NCBI GenBank assembly: GCA_035575035.1
Contig: DATLYH010000213.1
Location: forward strand, 1 to 36,364
DNA length: 36,364 nt
Direction of reading: 5' to 3'
DNA from: DATLYH01 sp035575035
GTDB taxonomy: Bacteria > Planctomycetota > Planctomycetia > Gemmatales > Gemmataceae
Numbering within the stretch: the stretch's first letter is position 1; each line of letters begins with the position of its first letter. A program made the translations under genes and the position numbers. The notes under the pieces were generated by a model. The model did not search any database and was not told the DNA's origin. It saw only the letters and a list, made by a program, of their open reading frames with translations. Positions 8,636 to 16,165 of the stretch are shown here, piece after piece.

Positions 8636-10119
8636 AGGAAGACCTGCGCAGCGCCTCGTCCACCTCCGGGCCCAACGGCGAAGTCATCGGCGGGGCCCGT
8701 CCTGCCGACGGACCGGCCCTGGTCGGGCGGCCGCCCGGCGTTCGCCTGGTGCTGGCCCTGGCTTGGCCGGTCCTGGTGCAGCAGGCACTGATCCTGGCGG
8801 TCAGCCTGTCGGATCGCTTCCTGGCCGGCTACTTCCGCCCTCCCGATCCCTCGCGGCACATCGCCCTTCAGTCGGCCCAGAACACCGCCATCTACCTGGC
8901 CTGGTTCATCGTCAGTCTCACCGTCCTGGTGACGGTCGGCAGCACCGCACTGGTAGCCCGCTTCGTGGGGGCCGGGGACCGGCAAGCCGCCGTCCGTGCC
9001 GCCAATCAGTCGCTGCTCCTGGCCGTTTGCCTGGGGCTGTTGGGGACGGCGATCGGCCTGGCGGTGCTGCGAGAGGGGATCGAGTTGCTGCAACTCCGGG
9101 GAGAGGCAGCCGCTTACGCCGTCGCCTACCTGCGTCCCCCGCTGCTACTGCTCGTCTTTCAGGTGGTGCAATCGGCGGGGGTTGCCTGCCTGGTGGGGGC
9201 GGGGGACACGCGCAGCGGCATGTGGGTGCTGGGTGGAGTGGCGGTGCTCAACATTCCGCTGGCATGGCTGTTCTTTCATGGGCTGGGGCCGTTGCCGGGG
9301 TTGGGGTTCGTGGGGATCGCCTGGGGCACGGCCCTGAGCAACACGCTCGGCGGGCTGGTGGTGCTGGCGGTGCTGGCCCACGGCCGGGCCGGGCTGCGCC
9401 TGCGCCTGTCGCTGCTTTGGCCCGACGGGCCGCTGCTCGGCCGGCTGTTGCGTGTCAGCGTGCCGGCAGCGGCGGACAGCTTGTCGGCCAGCCTGGGGCA
9501 GCTGTGGTTTCTGAGCATCGTCAACCAGCTGGGGGACACGGCCGCCAGCGCCCACGGCATCGCGTTGGGATGGGAGGCACTGGCGTTTTTGTCGGGGACA
9601 GCGTTCGGCACGGCAGCCATGACGCTGGTCGGCCAGAACCTGGGAGCCCGCCGCCCGGACCAGGCCCGGCGAGCCGGCTGGGTCGCCTTCGGGCTGGGCG
9701 GCGCCGTCATGGCGGGCATGGGGCTGGTCTTCTTCATCCTGGCACCGCAGATGTTCTTTCTGTTCTGTCCCAATCCAGAACAGCGGCCGGTGATCGAAGC
9801 TGGCATTCCGGTGCTGCGTCTGGTCGCCTTCGCCATGCCGGCATTGGCCAGCTGCATCATCTTCACCTCGGCCCTGCGCGGCGCCGGTGACACCCGCATC
9901 CCGGTGCTATTCACCCTGACCGGCTTCTTCGCAGTGCGCATCCCGCTGGCCTACTACCTGGCGCTGGAGCGCGTGGACCTAGGACCGCTGGGCGATTGGC
10001 CGGGGGCCGGTCTGGGATTGATCGGCGCCTGGCTAGCGATGTTCGCCGACCTGGTGGTCCGCGGTGCGTTCCTCCTTTACCGCTTCGCGAGCGGACGGTG
10101 GCAGCAGGCGCGAGTATAG
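8617..10119 (+). CDS. MATE family multidrug/Na+ efflux transporter
   Basis: About 500 aa with roughly 12 hydrophobic segments in two similar halves (for example RLVLALAWPVLVQQALILAV early and LRVSVPAAADSLSASLGQLW midway), as in MATE proteins, which export cationic compounds using Na+ or H+ gradients. Family-like stretches include VARFVGAGDRQAAVRAANQS, LVGAGDTRSGMWVLG and ALRGAGDTRIPVLF. I start at ATG 8617, inside the S4 gene. GTG 8632 is an equally good alternative, because it would form a GTGA stop-start overlap with the S4 gene and suggests translational coupling. The in-frame extension upstream to 8353 is rejected: it runs antiparallel in composition through the S4 gene and adds Arg/Gly-rich non-family sequence. 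Confidence 0.9.
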   Translation: MDGAAVKEDLRSASSTSGPNGEVIGGARPADGPALVGRPPGVRLVLALAWPVLVQQALILAVSLSDRFLAGYFRPPDPSRHIALQSAQNTAIYLAWFIVSLTVLVTVGSTALVARFVGAGDRQAAVRAANQSLLLAVCLGLLGTAIGLAVLREGIELLQLRGEAAAYAVAYLRPPLLLLVFQVVQSAGVACLVGAGDTRSGMWVLGGVAVLNIPLAWLFFHGLGPLPGLGFVGIAWGTALSNTLGGLVVLAVLAHGRAGLRLRLSLLWPDGPLLGRLLRVSVPAAADSLSASLGQLWFLSIVNQLGDTAASAHGIALGWEALAFLSGTAFGTAAMTLVGQNLGARRPDQARRAGWVAFGLGGAVMAGMGLVFFILAPQMFFLFCPNPEQRPVIEAGIPVLRLVAFAMPALASCIIFTSALRGAGDTRIPVLFTLTGFFAVRIPLAYYLALERVDLGPLGDWPGAGLGLIGAWLAMFADLVVRGAFLLYRFASGRWQQARV

Positions 10120-10179
10120 GTTGGTGAAGATGGGTAAACCCGTCAAGGGGACCAAAAAAGAGGCTGTAAAAGAGATGAC

Positions 10180-10224
10180 GGCACGGGGTTGAGCTGGGAC
10201 TCGCAACCAGCCATACCCCGTGCC
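10180..10224 (+). terminator. Hairpin downstream of the MATE gene
   Basis: GGCACGGGGT (10180-10189) pairs perfectly with ACCCCGTGCC (10215-10224) across a 25-nt loop, 61 nt after the MATE stop. There is no following T-run, so intrinsic termination is uncertain. Confidence 0.35.
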
Positions 10225-10715
10225 CTGTGCGGGAAGGGTGGAGTGGGAGGAAAACTGAACTCGGACAGGTCATTGGGACTCGCAACCAACGCCTGCCGCC
10301 CCTAGGGAAGAGCAAGGGATGTGCCAATCGGCCGGCTGGGGGGATGAAGAGAAGGTTAAGTCGAAAGTGCTTTTCAATTCCTGGATTACGTCGCCATTTC
10401 GTGGAAAAGTTCTTGGCCCTTCCCAAGACGCACTCAGCCCCGACGTGAAATTGTCCCGTCTTGCTACACCTGACTGCATTATTTCGCTGAAGGTTGATTC
10501 ATTCTGATATAGTCAGCTGGCCCTGCTGCGACCGACTCGGGGGAGAGGGCCTGATCATTTTCAGAAACAGGGACCGTAAACCGGCGTTAATCCGGGGGAA
10601 CATTTCTCCGGGCAACCAGGCGAGCGGCACCAAAATTCGTCTGAGAAATGAAAACCGCAGGGTGAGTAGTTGCATTGAGTTACGCTCGCCGATGAAGCGC
10701 GGCGGCGGGAAGGTC

Positions 10716-10867
10716 TTTTCCTTCGGCGCGCGAATTGCCAAGGAAAACGACGGAATTCCACCACCCTACGGGTCTGGGGCTGTAGGCGACAGCCCCTGCG
10801 GCTCGCTATGGTGCGAGCTGCTGCACAACTAGACGCCCTCCTGGCCCCCGTCGTCCAGGAGGGCGTT
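10716..10867. other. Hairpin-rich block, candidate structured RNA or 3' UTR
   Basis: Four inverted repeats follow one another. They are 10716-10723 with 10740-10747 (TTTTCCTT/AAGGAAAA), 10776-10783 with 10789-10796 (GGGGCTGT/ACAGCCCC, 5-nt loop), 10798-10806 with 10813-10821 (GCGGCTCGC/GCGAGCTGC, one G-T pair), and 10832-10844 with 10855-10867. The last is terminator-like. It could be a small RNA read rightward or the folded tail of the leftward PFK transcript. It matches no RNA family I can recognise (no RNase P, tmRNA or SRP consensus). Confidence 0.35.
10832..10867. terminator. Strong GC-rich hairpin downstream of PFK
   Basis: GACGCCCTCCTGG and CCAGGAGGGCGTT form a 12-bp stem plus a G-T pair with a 10-nt loop, 80 nt past the PFK stop. 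A short T-containing stretch (TCCCATTT) follows on the plus strand. It could terminate transcription from either side. Confidence 0.5.
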
Positions 10868-10947
10868 CCCATTTGGGCAGGCAACTCGGCCGCTCGGCAA
10901 ACGGGCGGGGCGGTTTCCCACAGGAGTCGGCCGTGGGCTGTGCCCGG

Positions 10948-11982
10948 TCAGGTGAAGAATTCCTTCGCTTCGAGGTAATAGCGGAGGTCGAGCCGCTTGG
11001 TTGCGGAAACCGCCGTACTAAGCGACACCGCCTCGATATTGTTCCCCTTCAGGGCCGCCATCTGACCGAACTTGCCTTCCAGCACCAGCTCGGCCGCCTT
11101 GATGCCGAAGCGCGTCGCCAGGACGCGGTCGTAGGCGCTGGGGGCGCCGCCACGCTGGAGGTGGCCAAGCGTGATGTGCCGCGTCTCGACTCCCAACCGC
11201 CTCTCGATCAAGCCGGCGACCACCTCGCCGATGCCCCCCAGTTTGACGTGGCCGAACTCGTCCACAAAGGCGTCGGCGGTCACCAGCCCGGTGTCGGGCA
11301 GCTGAGCCCCTTCGCTGACTACCACCAAGCCATACTCCTTCCCCTCCTGCCGCCGCTGGCGGAGCACGGCGCACATGTGGTCGAGGTCCACAGGCACCTC
11401 CGGCACCAGGATGTAGTCGGCGGCCGCCGCCATGCCGCTCAGGCAGGCGATCCAGCCGGCGTGCCGGCCCATCGTCTCGACGACCATGATACGGCGGTGC
11501 GACTCGGCCGTCGTCCGCAGCCGGTCCACCGCTTCCATCACAATGTTGATTGCCGTGTCGAAGCCGAAGGTGAAGTCGGTCGCTGACAGGTCGTTGTCAA
11601 TCGTCTTGGGCACGCCGACGATCGGCAGGCTGTGCTCCTGGTGCAGCCGCAAGGCGACGCCGAGGGTGTCGTCACCGCCGATGGCCACCAGGGCGGTCAG
11701 CCCCAGGGCGCGGAAGTTGGCGACGGCCCGGGCAACGTGCTCGGGATGCTTGTAGGGGTTGGTCCGCGACGAGCCGAGGATGGTGCCGCCGCGGGCGATG
11801 ATGCCGTCGGTCTCCTGCACCGACAGCGGCCGGGCCTTCGGCTCCACTAGGCCGCGCCATCCCTCCAACAGCCCGACGCAGGAGCCGCCGGCATTGTGGA
11901 TCTTGCGGACAACAGCCCGGATGACCGCGTTCAACCCGGGACAGTCGCCGCCGCCCGTCAGGATGCCGACCTTGTGCTGCAT
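10948..11982 (-). CDS. pfp: 6-phosphofructokinase, pyrophosphate-type signature
   Basis: A 344-aa PFK, the usual length for the bacterial enzyme, which makes fructose 1,6-bisphosphate in the cytoplasm. ATG 11982 follows GAGGTGAGG by 4 nt. The phosphoryl-donor loop reads GGDDT (residues 102-106) rather than the ATP-type GGDG, and the catalytic loop reads PKTIDND (125-131) rather than PGTIDND. The second Asp and the Lys together are the established signature of PPi-dependent PFK. ETMGRHAGW and VVSEGAQL are conserved sugar-phosphate-side motifs, and LGHLQRGG closes the active site. It follows accC by 111 nt of heptamer repeat on the same strand, so it may be read as the last gene of that operon. 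Dual ATP/PPi use cannot be excluded from sequence. Confidence 0.93.
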   Translation of the reverse strand: MQHKVGILTGGGDCPGLNAVIRAVVRKIHNAGGSCVGLLEGWRGLVEPKARPLSVQETDGIIARGGTILGSSRTNPYKHPEHVARAVANFRALGLTALVAIGGDDTLGVALRLHQEHSLPIVGVPKTIDNDLSATDFTFGFDTAINIVMEAVDRLRTTAESHRRIMVVETMGRHAGWIACLSGMAAAADYILVPEVPVDLDHMCAVLRQRRQEGKEYGLVVVSEGAQLPDTGLVTADAFVDEFGHVKLGGIGEVVAGLIERRLGVETRHITLGHLQRGGAPSAYDRVLATRFGIKAAELVLEGKFGQMAALKGNNIEAVSLSTAVSATKRLDLRYYLEAKEFFT

Positions 11983-11999
11983 GATGCCTCACCTCTTTC

Positions 12000-12093
12000 G
12001 TCATTGGTCATTCGTCATTGGTTCCCAGTCACTGGGCATCAACCGGATAGAAAGCGATGGTGGAATGACGAATGACGACTGACCAATGACGAA
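12000..12093. repeat. Heptamer array, GTCATTG/GTCATTC type, with inverted arm
   Basis: Left arm TCATTGG-TCATTCG-TCATTGG and right arm AATGACG-AATGACG-ACTGACC-AATGACG flank about 42 nt, filling the accC-PFK gap. The arms can pair to a long hairpin. Confidence 0.85.
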
Positions 12094-13440
12094 CTACCCC
12101 TTCTGCCAGTTCCGCTCGATGAAGGTGGTGTCCACCTGTCCCTCGATAAAGCTGGAATGATTGAAAATCTCGCGGTGCAGCGGGATGGTCGTGCGGATCC
12201 CCTCGACGATGAACTCGCTTAGCGCCCGCCGCATGCAGGCCAGGGCCAGGGCCCGGGTCGGCTGGTGGACGAGGAGTTTGGCCAGGAGCGAGTCGTAATT
12301 GGGGGGCACGCGGTAGCCGTGGACCACGTGGGTGTCAAGGCGGACGCCGGGACCGCCCGGCACCTGCCAGCGCGTCACCAGGCCGGGAGAAGGACGGAAG
12401 CCGGCTGCGGGATCCTCGGCATTGATGCGACATTCGATGGCCACCCCCCGGTGGGGCACGTCCTCCTGCCGCAGCGTCAGCCGCTCGCCGGCGGCAATGC
12501 GGATCTGCTCCCGCACCAGGTCGATGCCGGTGACCAGCTCCGTCACCGGATGCTCGACTTGAATGCGGGCGTTGACCTCGATGAAGTAGAAGCGGTGCTG
12601 TTTATCGACCAGGAACTCGCAGGTGCCGGCGTTGGTGTAGCCGGCTGCCTTGGCCAGGCGCACCGCCGCCTCGCATATCTGCCGGCGGACCGCATCGGGC
12701 AGGTTGGGGGCGGGGGATTCCTCGACCAGTTTCTGGTGCCGCCGCTGCAATGAGCAGTCGCGCTCCCACAGGTGAATGACATTGCCGTACTGGTCGCCGA
12801 GGATCTGCACCTCGACGTGCCGCGGCTGCTCGATGTATTTTTCCAGGTAAACGCTGCCGTCCTTGAAGGCCTTCTCGGCCTCCTGCTGGGCGGCCTTGAG
12901 GCCGGCTTGCAGGCTGAGGTCGTTGTGGGCGATGCGCATCCCCCGGCCGCCGCCGCCGGCGGCCGCCTTGATTAGCACCGGGAAACCCAGGGCGTGCGCC
13001 AGCCGCCGCGCCTCCGCCTCGCTCTCAACCAGCCCCTCGCTGCCGGGAACCACCGGCACGCCGTTCTCCTGGGCCAGCCGCCGGGCCTCGTTCTTGTTTC
13101 CCAGTAACCGCATCGCCTCGGGGGATGGACCGATGAAGGCGATGTGGCAATCGCGGCAGACTTCGGCGAAGTGGGGGTTCTCCGAGAGGAAGCCATAGCC
13201 GGGATGGATCGCCTGAACATTGCCGATCTCGGCGGCGCTGATCAGGTGGGGAATCTTGAGGTAACTTTCGGCGGCAACGGCCGGACCAATGCAGATGGCC
13301 TGGTCGGCCAGCTGCAAGTAGGGGGCGTCGCGGTCGGCCTCGCTGTAGACCGCCACCACCTCGATGCCGAGGTCACGGCAGGCTCGGATGACCCGCAGGG
13401 CGATTTCCCCGCGGTTGGCTACCAGAATGCGCTGGAACAT
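12094..13440 (-). CDS. accC: Acetyl-CoA carboxylase, biotin carboxylase subunit
   Basis: A 448-aa protein, standard length, starting MFQRILVANRGEIALRVIRA. It uses ATP and bicarbonate to carboxylate biotin on AccB, the first half of malonyl-CoA synthesis. Visible motifs: HPGYGFLSEN; the glycine-rich ATP lid AAAGGGGRGMRI (about 159-170); EKYIEQPRHVEVQ; RDCSLQRRHQKLVEE; the catalytic EVNARIQVEHPVTE; and RINAEDP. The C-terminal domain (PPNYDSLLAKLLV) is intact. Upstream of ATG 13440 there is no Shine-Dalgarno; the heptamer array comes to within about 6 nt of the start. Gene order M24 peptidase, accB, accC on one strand matches the common pepP/Q-accB-accC arrangement. Confidence 0.97.
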   Translation of the reverse strand: MFQRILVANRGEIALRVIRACRDLGIEVVAVYSEADRDAPYLQLADQAICIGPAVAAESYLKIPHLISAAEIGNVQAIHPGYGFLSENPHFAEVCRDCHIAFIGPSPEAMRLLGNKNEARRLAQENGVPVVPGSEGLVESEAEARRLAHALGFPVLIKAAAGGGGRGMRIAHNDLSLQAGLKAAQQEAEKAFKDGSVYLEKYIEQPRHVEVQILGDQYGNVIHLWERDCSLQRRHQKLVEESPAPNLPDAVRRQICEAAVRLAKAAGYTNAGTCEFLVDKQHRFYFIEVNARIQVEHPVTELVTGIDLVREQIRIAAGERLTLRQEDVPHRGVAIECRINAEDPAAGFRPSPGLVTRWQVPGGPGVRLDTHVVHGYRVPPNYDSLLAKLLVHQPTRALALACMRRALSEFIVEGIRTTIPLHREIFNHSSFIEGQVDTTFIERNWQKG

Positions 13441-13443
13441 GGT

Positions 13444-13513
13444 CTTGTCAGTTGTCAGTTATCAGTCGTCCGTTGTCAGCCGTCCTCGGTCTCTGACAAC
13501 GGACAACTGTCAG
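13444..13513. repeat. Heptamer array, GTCAGTT type, with inverted arm
   Basis: Left arm TTGTCAGTTGTCAGTTATCA and right arm TGACAACGGACAACTGTCAG fill the accB-accC gap. The right arm contains the accB stop codon (13510-13512), so the repeat has replaced the end of the gene's surroundings. Confidence 0.85.
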
Positions 13514-13998
13514 GCGGTGAGATCCACGGTGAACAGGGGCTGGCCGAACTCGACCGGCTGCTGGTTCTCGACCAGGACCTCGCGGATGACGCCGGTGCAG
13601 TCAGCGGTGATTTCGTTAAAGAGTTTCATGGCCTCGATCAGCCCGACCACCGTCGTCGGCGTGACCCGGGAGCCGACCCGGACGAAAGGCTCGGCGCCGG
13701 GGTTGGGAGAGGTGTAGAAGGTGCCGGGAGTAGGTGCTTTAATTACATGCACCGCCGGGGCCGACTTGACCGCCTCCGGCGGCGCCGGAGCGGCGGCCGG
13801 CGGCGCGGGAGCGGGGACTTGGGGAGCGGCGGCCGGTGGCAGCACGTTGTCGCCGCGCAGGTTCCGCCGCAGCCGGATACGCAGGTCCCCCTCGCGCAGG
13901 TCGATCTCGGCCAGGTCGTGCCGGCTCATCAGCGCGACCAGATACTTGATCGTCTGCACGTCGAAAGGGCCGGTCTTGTGAGCCGCATCGTCAGCCAC
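13510..13998 (-). CDS. accB: Acetyl-CoA carboxylase biotin carboxyl carrier protein
   Basis: A 162-aa protein from GTG 13998, with GGAGAA upstream. The N-terminal region (IKYLVALMSRHDLAEIDL) is the AccB N-domain, followed by a flexible Ala/Pro-rich linker (about residues 54-79: PPAAAPQVPAPAPPAAAPA). The biotinyl domain starts near HVIKAPTPGTFYTSPN and carries the biotin-attachment motif EAMKLFNEI, with Lys125 as the modified residue. The carrier swings carboxybiotin between AccC and the carboxyltransferase AccAD, which is not in the window. It starts 21 nt after the M24 peptidase stop, indicating one operon. Confidence 0.97.
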   Translation of the reverse strand: MADDAAHKTGPFDVQTIKYLVALMSRHDLAEIDLREGDLRIRLRRNLRGDNVLPPAAAPQVPAPAPPAAAPAPPEAVKSAPAVHVIKAPTPGTFYTSPNPGAEPFVRVGSRVTPTTVVGLIEAMKLFNEITADCTGVIREVLVENQQPVEFGQPLFTVDLTA

Positions 13999-14019
13999 CT
14001 TGCTTCTCCATTTCGACTT

Positions 14020-15132
14020 TTACCAATCGAAAATGGCGATTGACGCCAAATCCCTGGCCACGTGGGTCAGCACCTCGCAGCCGTCCGGTGTGACCAGCAC
14101 GTCATCTTCGATGCGTACACCGCCCCAGCCGGGCAGATAAATGCCGGGTTCCACGGTCATCACCATGCCGGCCTGCAGGACGGTCTCCGAGGTCGGCCGC
14201 ATGAAGGGGGCCTCGTGGACTTGCAGGCCCAAGCCGTGCCCCACCCCGTGGCCAAAAGAATCGCCGAAGCCCGCCTCCGCGATCACGGCCCGAGCCTCGG
14301 CGTCCACGTCGTGGGCCTTGACCCCCGGACGGATTCGCTGAATCGCCCGCTCCTGTGCTCGCAACACAACCGTATACACTTCTTCAAGTTTCGTCGAGAT
14401 TCTACGGGGAGCCAGCACCCGTGTCAAGTCGCTTTTGTAGAAGCGGCCGCTGGCCCCCCAATCCACCAGAAGCAGCTCCCCTTCCCCTACGGTCCGGGCC
14501 GTCGGCGGGGCGTGCGGCAGGGCGGCGCGGTCGCCGACAGCGACGATACTGGGAAAACTGGTGCCCCAACCGCCGGCTCGGCGAACGTAACCTTCCAGCG
14601 CGTCAGCGAGGTCTTTTTCCGAGTCAGTCGGCCGGAGCAGAGACCGGAAGGCGGCAAAGGCCCGTTCGGCAATGGCGATCGCCTCACGGATCTGGGCCAC
14701 CTCGGAAGGGTCCTTGATCGCCCGGAGTTGCTCTACCCGGTCGCGGCCCCCCTTCCAGTCAAGGGAAGGGGTTTTCTCACGCAGGATCTCGTACTCGGCA
14801 ACATTCAGATGACCGCTCTCAAAGCCGATGCTGCGAAAGCCAAGTTTGTCCAGGACTTCCGCCACGGCCAGCGGCAGGGCCTGCGACGGCGGCCGGATGT
14901 GCGCCTCCAGGTCGGGACATTCCTCGGCGATCTGCTCGACGAAGCGGAAATCGCTGACCAGGATCGTCCGTTGCGGCGCCAGGATCAGATAGCTGCTCTC
15001 GCCGCTGAAGCCGGTCAGGTAAGTGACGTTGACCGGGCTGCTCACCAGCAGGGCATCGAGTCCTTCCTGCCGAAGAGCGTGCATCAGCTTTTCACGGCGT
15101 TGTGCAGGGTAATCCATTGTGGCGGACTCCAT
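14020..15132 (-). CDS. M24 family Xaa-Pro aminopeptidase/dipeptidase
   Basis: A 370-aa cytoplasmic metallopeptidase that removes N-terminal residues preceding proline or splits Xaa-Pro dipeptides. The N-terminal creatinase-like domain (LDALLVSSPVNVTYLTGFSG) precedes the pita-bread fold. Metal ligands are all visible: Asp224 (LVDWGA), Asp235 (KSDLTRV), His299 (GHGVGHGLGL), Glu328 (TVEPGIY) and Glu342 (RIEDDVLV), with His306 in VHEAPF. The start may instead be ATG 15117 (MDYPAQRREKL), which has GGAG 9 nt upstream. It heads the accB-accC operon, a frequent bacterial arrangement of unclear biochemical reason. Short length and lack of an extended N-domain favour the PepQ/YqhT-like group over PepP. 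Confidence 0.93.
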   Translation of the reverse strand: MESATMDYPAQRREKLMHALRQEGLDALLVSSPVNVTYLTGFSGESSYLILAPQRTILVSDFRFVEQIAEECPDLEAHIRPPSQALPLAVAEVLDKLGFRSIGFESGHLNVAEYEILREKTPSLDWKGGRDRVEQLRAIKDPSEVAQIREAIAIAERAFAAFRSLLRPTDSEKDLADALEGYVRRAGGWGTSFPSIVAVGDRAALPHAPPTARTVGEGELLLVDWGASGRFYKSDLTRVLAPRRISTKLEEVYTVVLRAQERAIQRIRPGVKAHDVDAEARAVIAEAGFGDSFGHGVGHGLGLQVHEAPFMRPTSETVLQAGMVMTVEPGIYLPGWGGVRIEDDVLVTPDGCEVLTHVARDLASIAIFDW

Positions 15133-15263
15133 CCAGGTTTCCCCTCATTGTCGAGCCGGCCGCGGCCATCGGCAAGGATGGGTCCCCCCGACCGGCCGAA
15201 AGCGTGCTGGAGGGACCTGCGTGCTTTCGATAAAATACCAACAGTGAGCGGTTCAGGAACGCG

Positions 15264-15440
15264 GTGGGCAAGACGACCGGAGGGCATGCGGCGGCACCGT
15301 TCAGAGGGAGAGAATCCCTGGCACCGACAAGGGCCTTTGGGGAGGTGCTGGACGCGCTCGCCGAGGCAATCCGTGAAGGGCAACAGACCAGGCGTGCCAC
15401 CCGGGAGGAGGTCTTCCGAATCCTGCGGGGCAAGACATGA
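15264..15440 (+). CDS. Putative antitoxin-type small ORF before the broken toxin
   Basis: The frame is open from 15234 and the first plausible start is GTG 15264 (58 aa). The C-terminal part, FGEVLDALAEAIREGQQ followed by RREEVF-like RATREEVFRILRGKT, is helical and charged like small antitoxin tails. Its TGA overlaps the toxin ATG (ATGA at 15437-15440), the usual antitoxin-toxin coupling. The N-terminal 25 residues look unlike any protein and there is no clear ribosome site, so the gene may be truncated or degenerate along with its partner. Confidence 0.35.
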   Translation: MGKTTGGHAAAPFRGRESLAPTRAFGEVLDALAEAIREGQQTRRATREEVFRILRGKT

Positions 15441-15701
15441 ACGTCACCTTCCGCAAGAGCTTCACGCGGGACTTGAAGAAGATCAAGGATCAAAGGGTCC
15501 TGGATGGAGTCCGCGACGCCATTGAGCAGGTGGAGGATGCGGAAGACCTCCAGGCGATCGGTGCTCAAGAAACGGAATGGAACTGAGAACTGCTACCGAA
15601 TCCGGGTCAAGGATTACTGGATCGGTGTGACCATCGAAGAAGACACGGTCGAGTTCGTCCGCTGCCTGCATCGGCGCGACTTGTACCGGTTCTTCCCATG
15701 A
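15437..15701 (+). pseudogene. Frameshifted RelE/ParE-type toxin
   Basis: ATG 15437 begins MNVTFRKSFTRDLKKIKDQR, typical of the RelE/ParE superfamily, and runs to TGA after LQAIGAQETEWN. The rest of the fold is in another frame: VLKKRNGTENCYRIRV, DYWIGVTIEEDTVEFVRC, LHRRDLYRFFP, ending at 15701. Removing one G near 15559-15562 joins LQAI to VLKKRNG and restores a normal toxin of about 87 aa. RelE-family toxins cleave ribosome-bound mRNA and ParE toxins poison gyrase; this short type is usually annotated only as RelE/ParE. As written the product would lack the C-terminal catalytic strands, so the toxin is presumably dead. Confidence 0.75.
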
Positions 15702-15821
15702 CAACGGACGAAAGTTGGATCGGCCTGCAGCGCCGCGGAACGAGTGGTCTGCGGCGAACCGATGGGTGAGCAACCACTGGTGAGGGGGCGGTTAGCCGGC
15801 GCGAATTAGCAGAAGGATTAC

Positions 15822-15932
15822 ATGCTCCCACTCCCGATCTACCTGGACAACCACGCCACCACGCGCACCGACCCCGCGTGGTCGAAACAAGGTGCCGGCT
15901 TTATGGAGTACTCCGGACTTGTGAGGTGTTAG
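15822..15932 (+). pseudogene. Severed 5' end of iscS (cysteine desulfurase fragment)
   Basis: ATG 15822 follows AGAAGGA by 5 nt and encodes MLPLPIYLDNHATTRTDP, the N-terminus of a cysteine desulfurase. It then runs into unrelated sequence and stops at TAG 15930-15932. The 43 nt at 15832-15874 are identical to 16643-16685 at the start of the full iscS. The fragment keeps a good ribosome site that the intact gene lacks, and its stop lies 5 nt before the antitoxin ATG. I infer it is the original iscS start, cut off by the toxin-antitoxin module. Confidence 0.8.
15832..15874 (+). repeat. 43-bp direct repeat, left copy
   Basis: Begins TCCCGATCTACCTGGACAAC and is identical to 16643-16685. With a one- or two-base gap the similarity continues a few bases (CGCGTG). 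The two copies bracket the antitoxin-PIN module. Confidence 0.9.
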
Positions 15933-15937
15933 TGACT

Positions 15938-16165
15938 ATGCGGACCGAAGAAATCACCATCCGCGTGGATCCGGAGGCGGCGCAGGCTTACCGTGCGGCG
16001 CCGGAGCAAGAGCGACGCAAGCTCGACTTGCTGCTGAGCCTTCGCCTCCGCGATGCTTTGCGTCCAGGCAGGTCGCTCAAGGAGTTGATGCGCGACATCA
16101 GCCGCAAGGCTCAAGAGCGTGGACTGACGCCGGAAATCCTGGAGTCGATCCTTCATGAGCCTTGA
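15938..16165 (+). CDS. Antitoxin of a PIN-domain toxin-antitoxin pair
   Basis: A 75-aa protein from ATG 15938 (MRTEEITIRVDPEAAQAYRA); GTG 15932, six bases earlier and closer to GAGG, is an alternative. The sequence begins with a ribbon-like beta strand and then EQERRKLDLLLSLRLRDAL and a basic helical stretch (SLKELMRDISRKAQERGL), consistent with a small DNA-binding or toxin-binding antitoxin. Position is the main evidence: its stop overlaps the start of the PIN toxin by 11 nt. It should neutralise the toxin and probably autoregulate the pair. No antitoxin family can be named with certainty. Confidence 0.75.
   Translation: MRTEEITIRVDPEAAQAYRAAPEQERRKLDLLLSLRLRDALRPGRSLKELMRDISRKAQERGLTPEILESILHEP

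Larger units (their letters stand above)
10120..10947. other. 828-nt non-coding region between MATE and PFK genes
   Basis: No open frame here looks like a protein. It holds a 10-bp hairpin at 10180-10224, a 15-nt direct repeat (TGGGACTCGCAACCA at 10195-10209 and 10274-10288), and a series of hairpins at 10716-10867. The stretch 10300-10700 is lower in GC than its surroundings and shows nothing I can name. Confidence 0.6.

Noticed and set aside
10195..10290. GGTTGCGAGTCCC on the minus strand resembling a tRNA T-arm
   Set aside because: No acceptor, D or anticodon arm can be folded around it, and it has one base too many for a T-loop.
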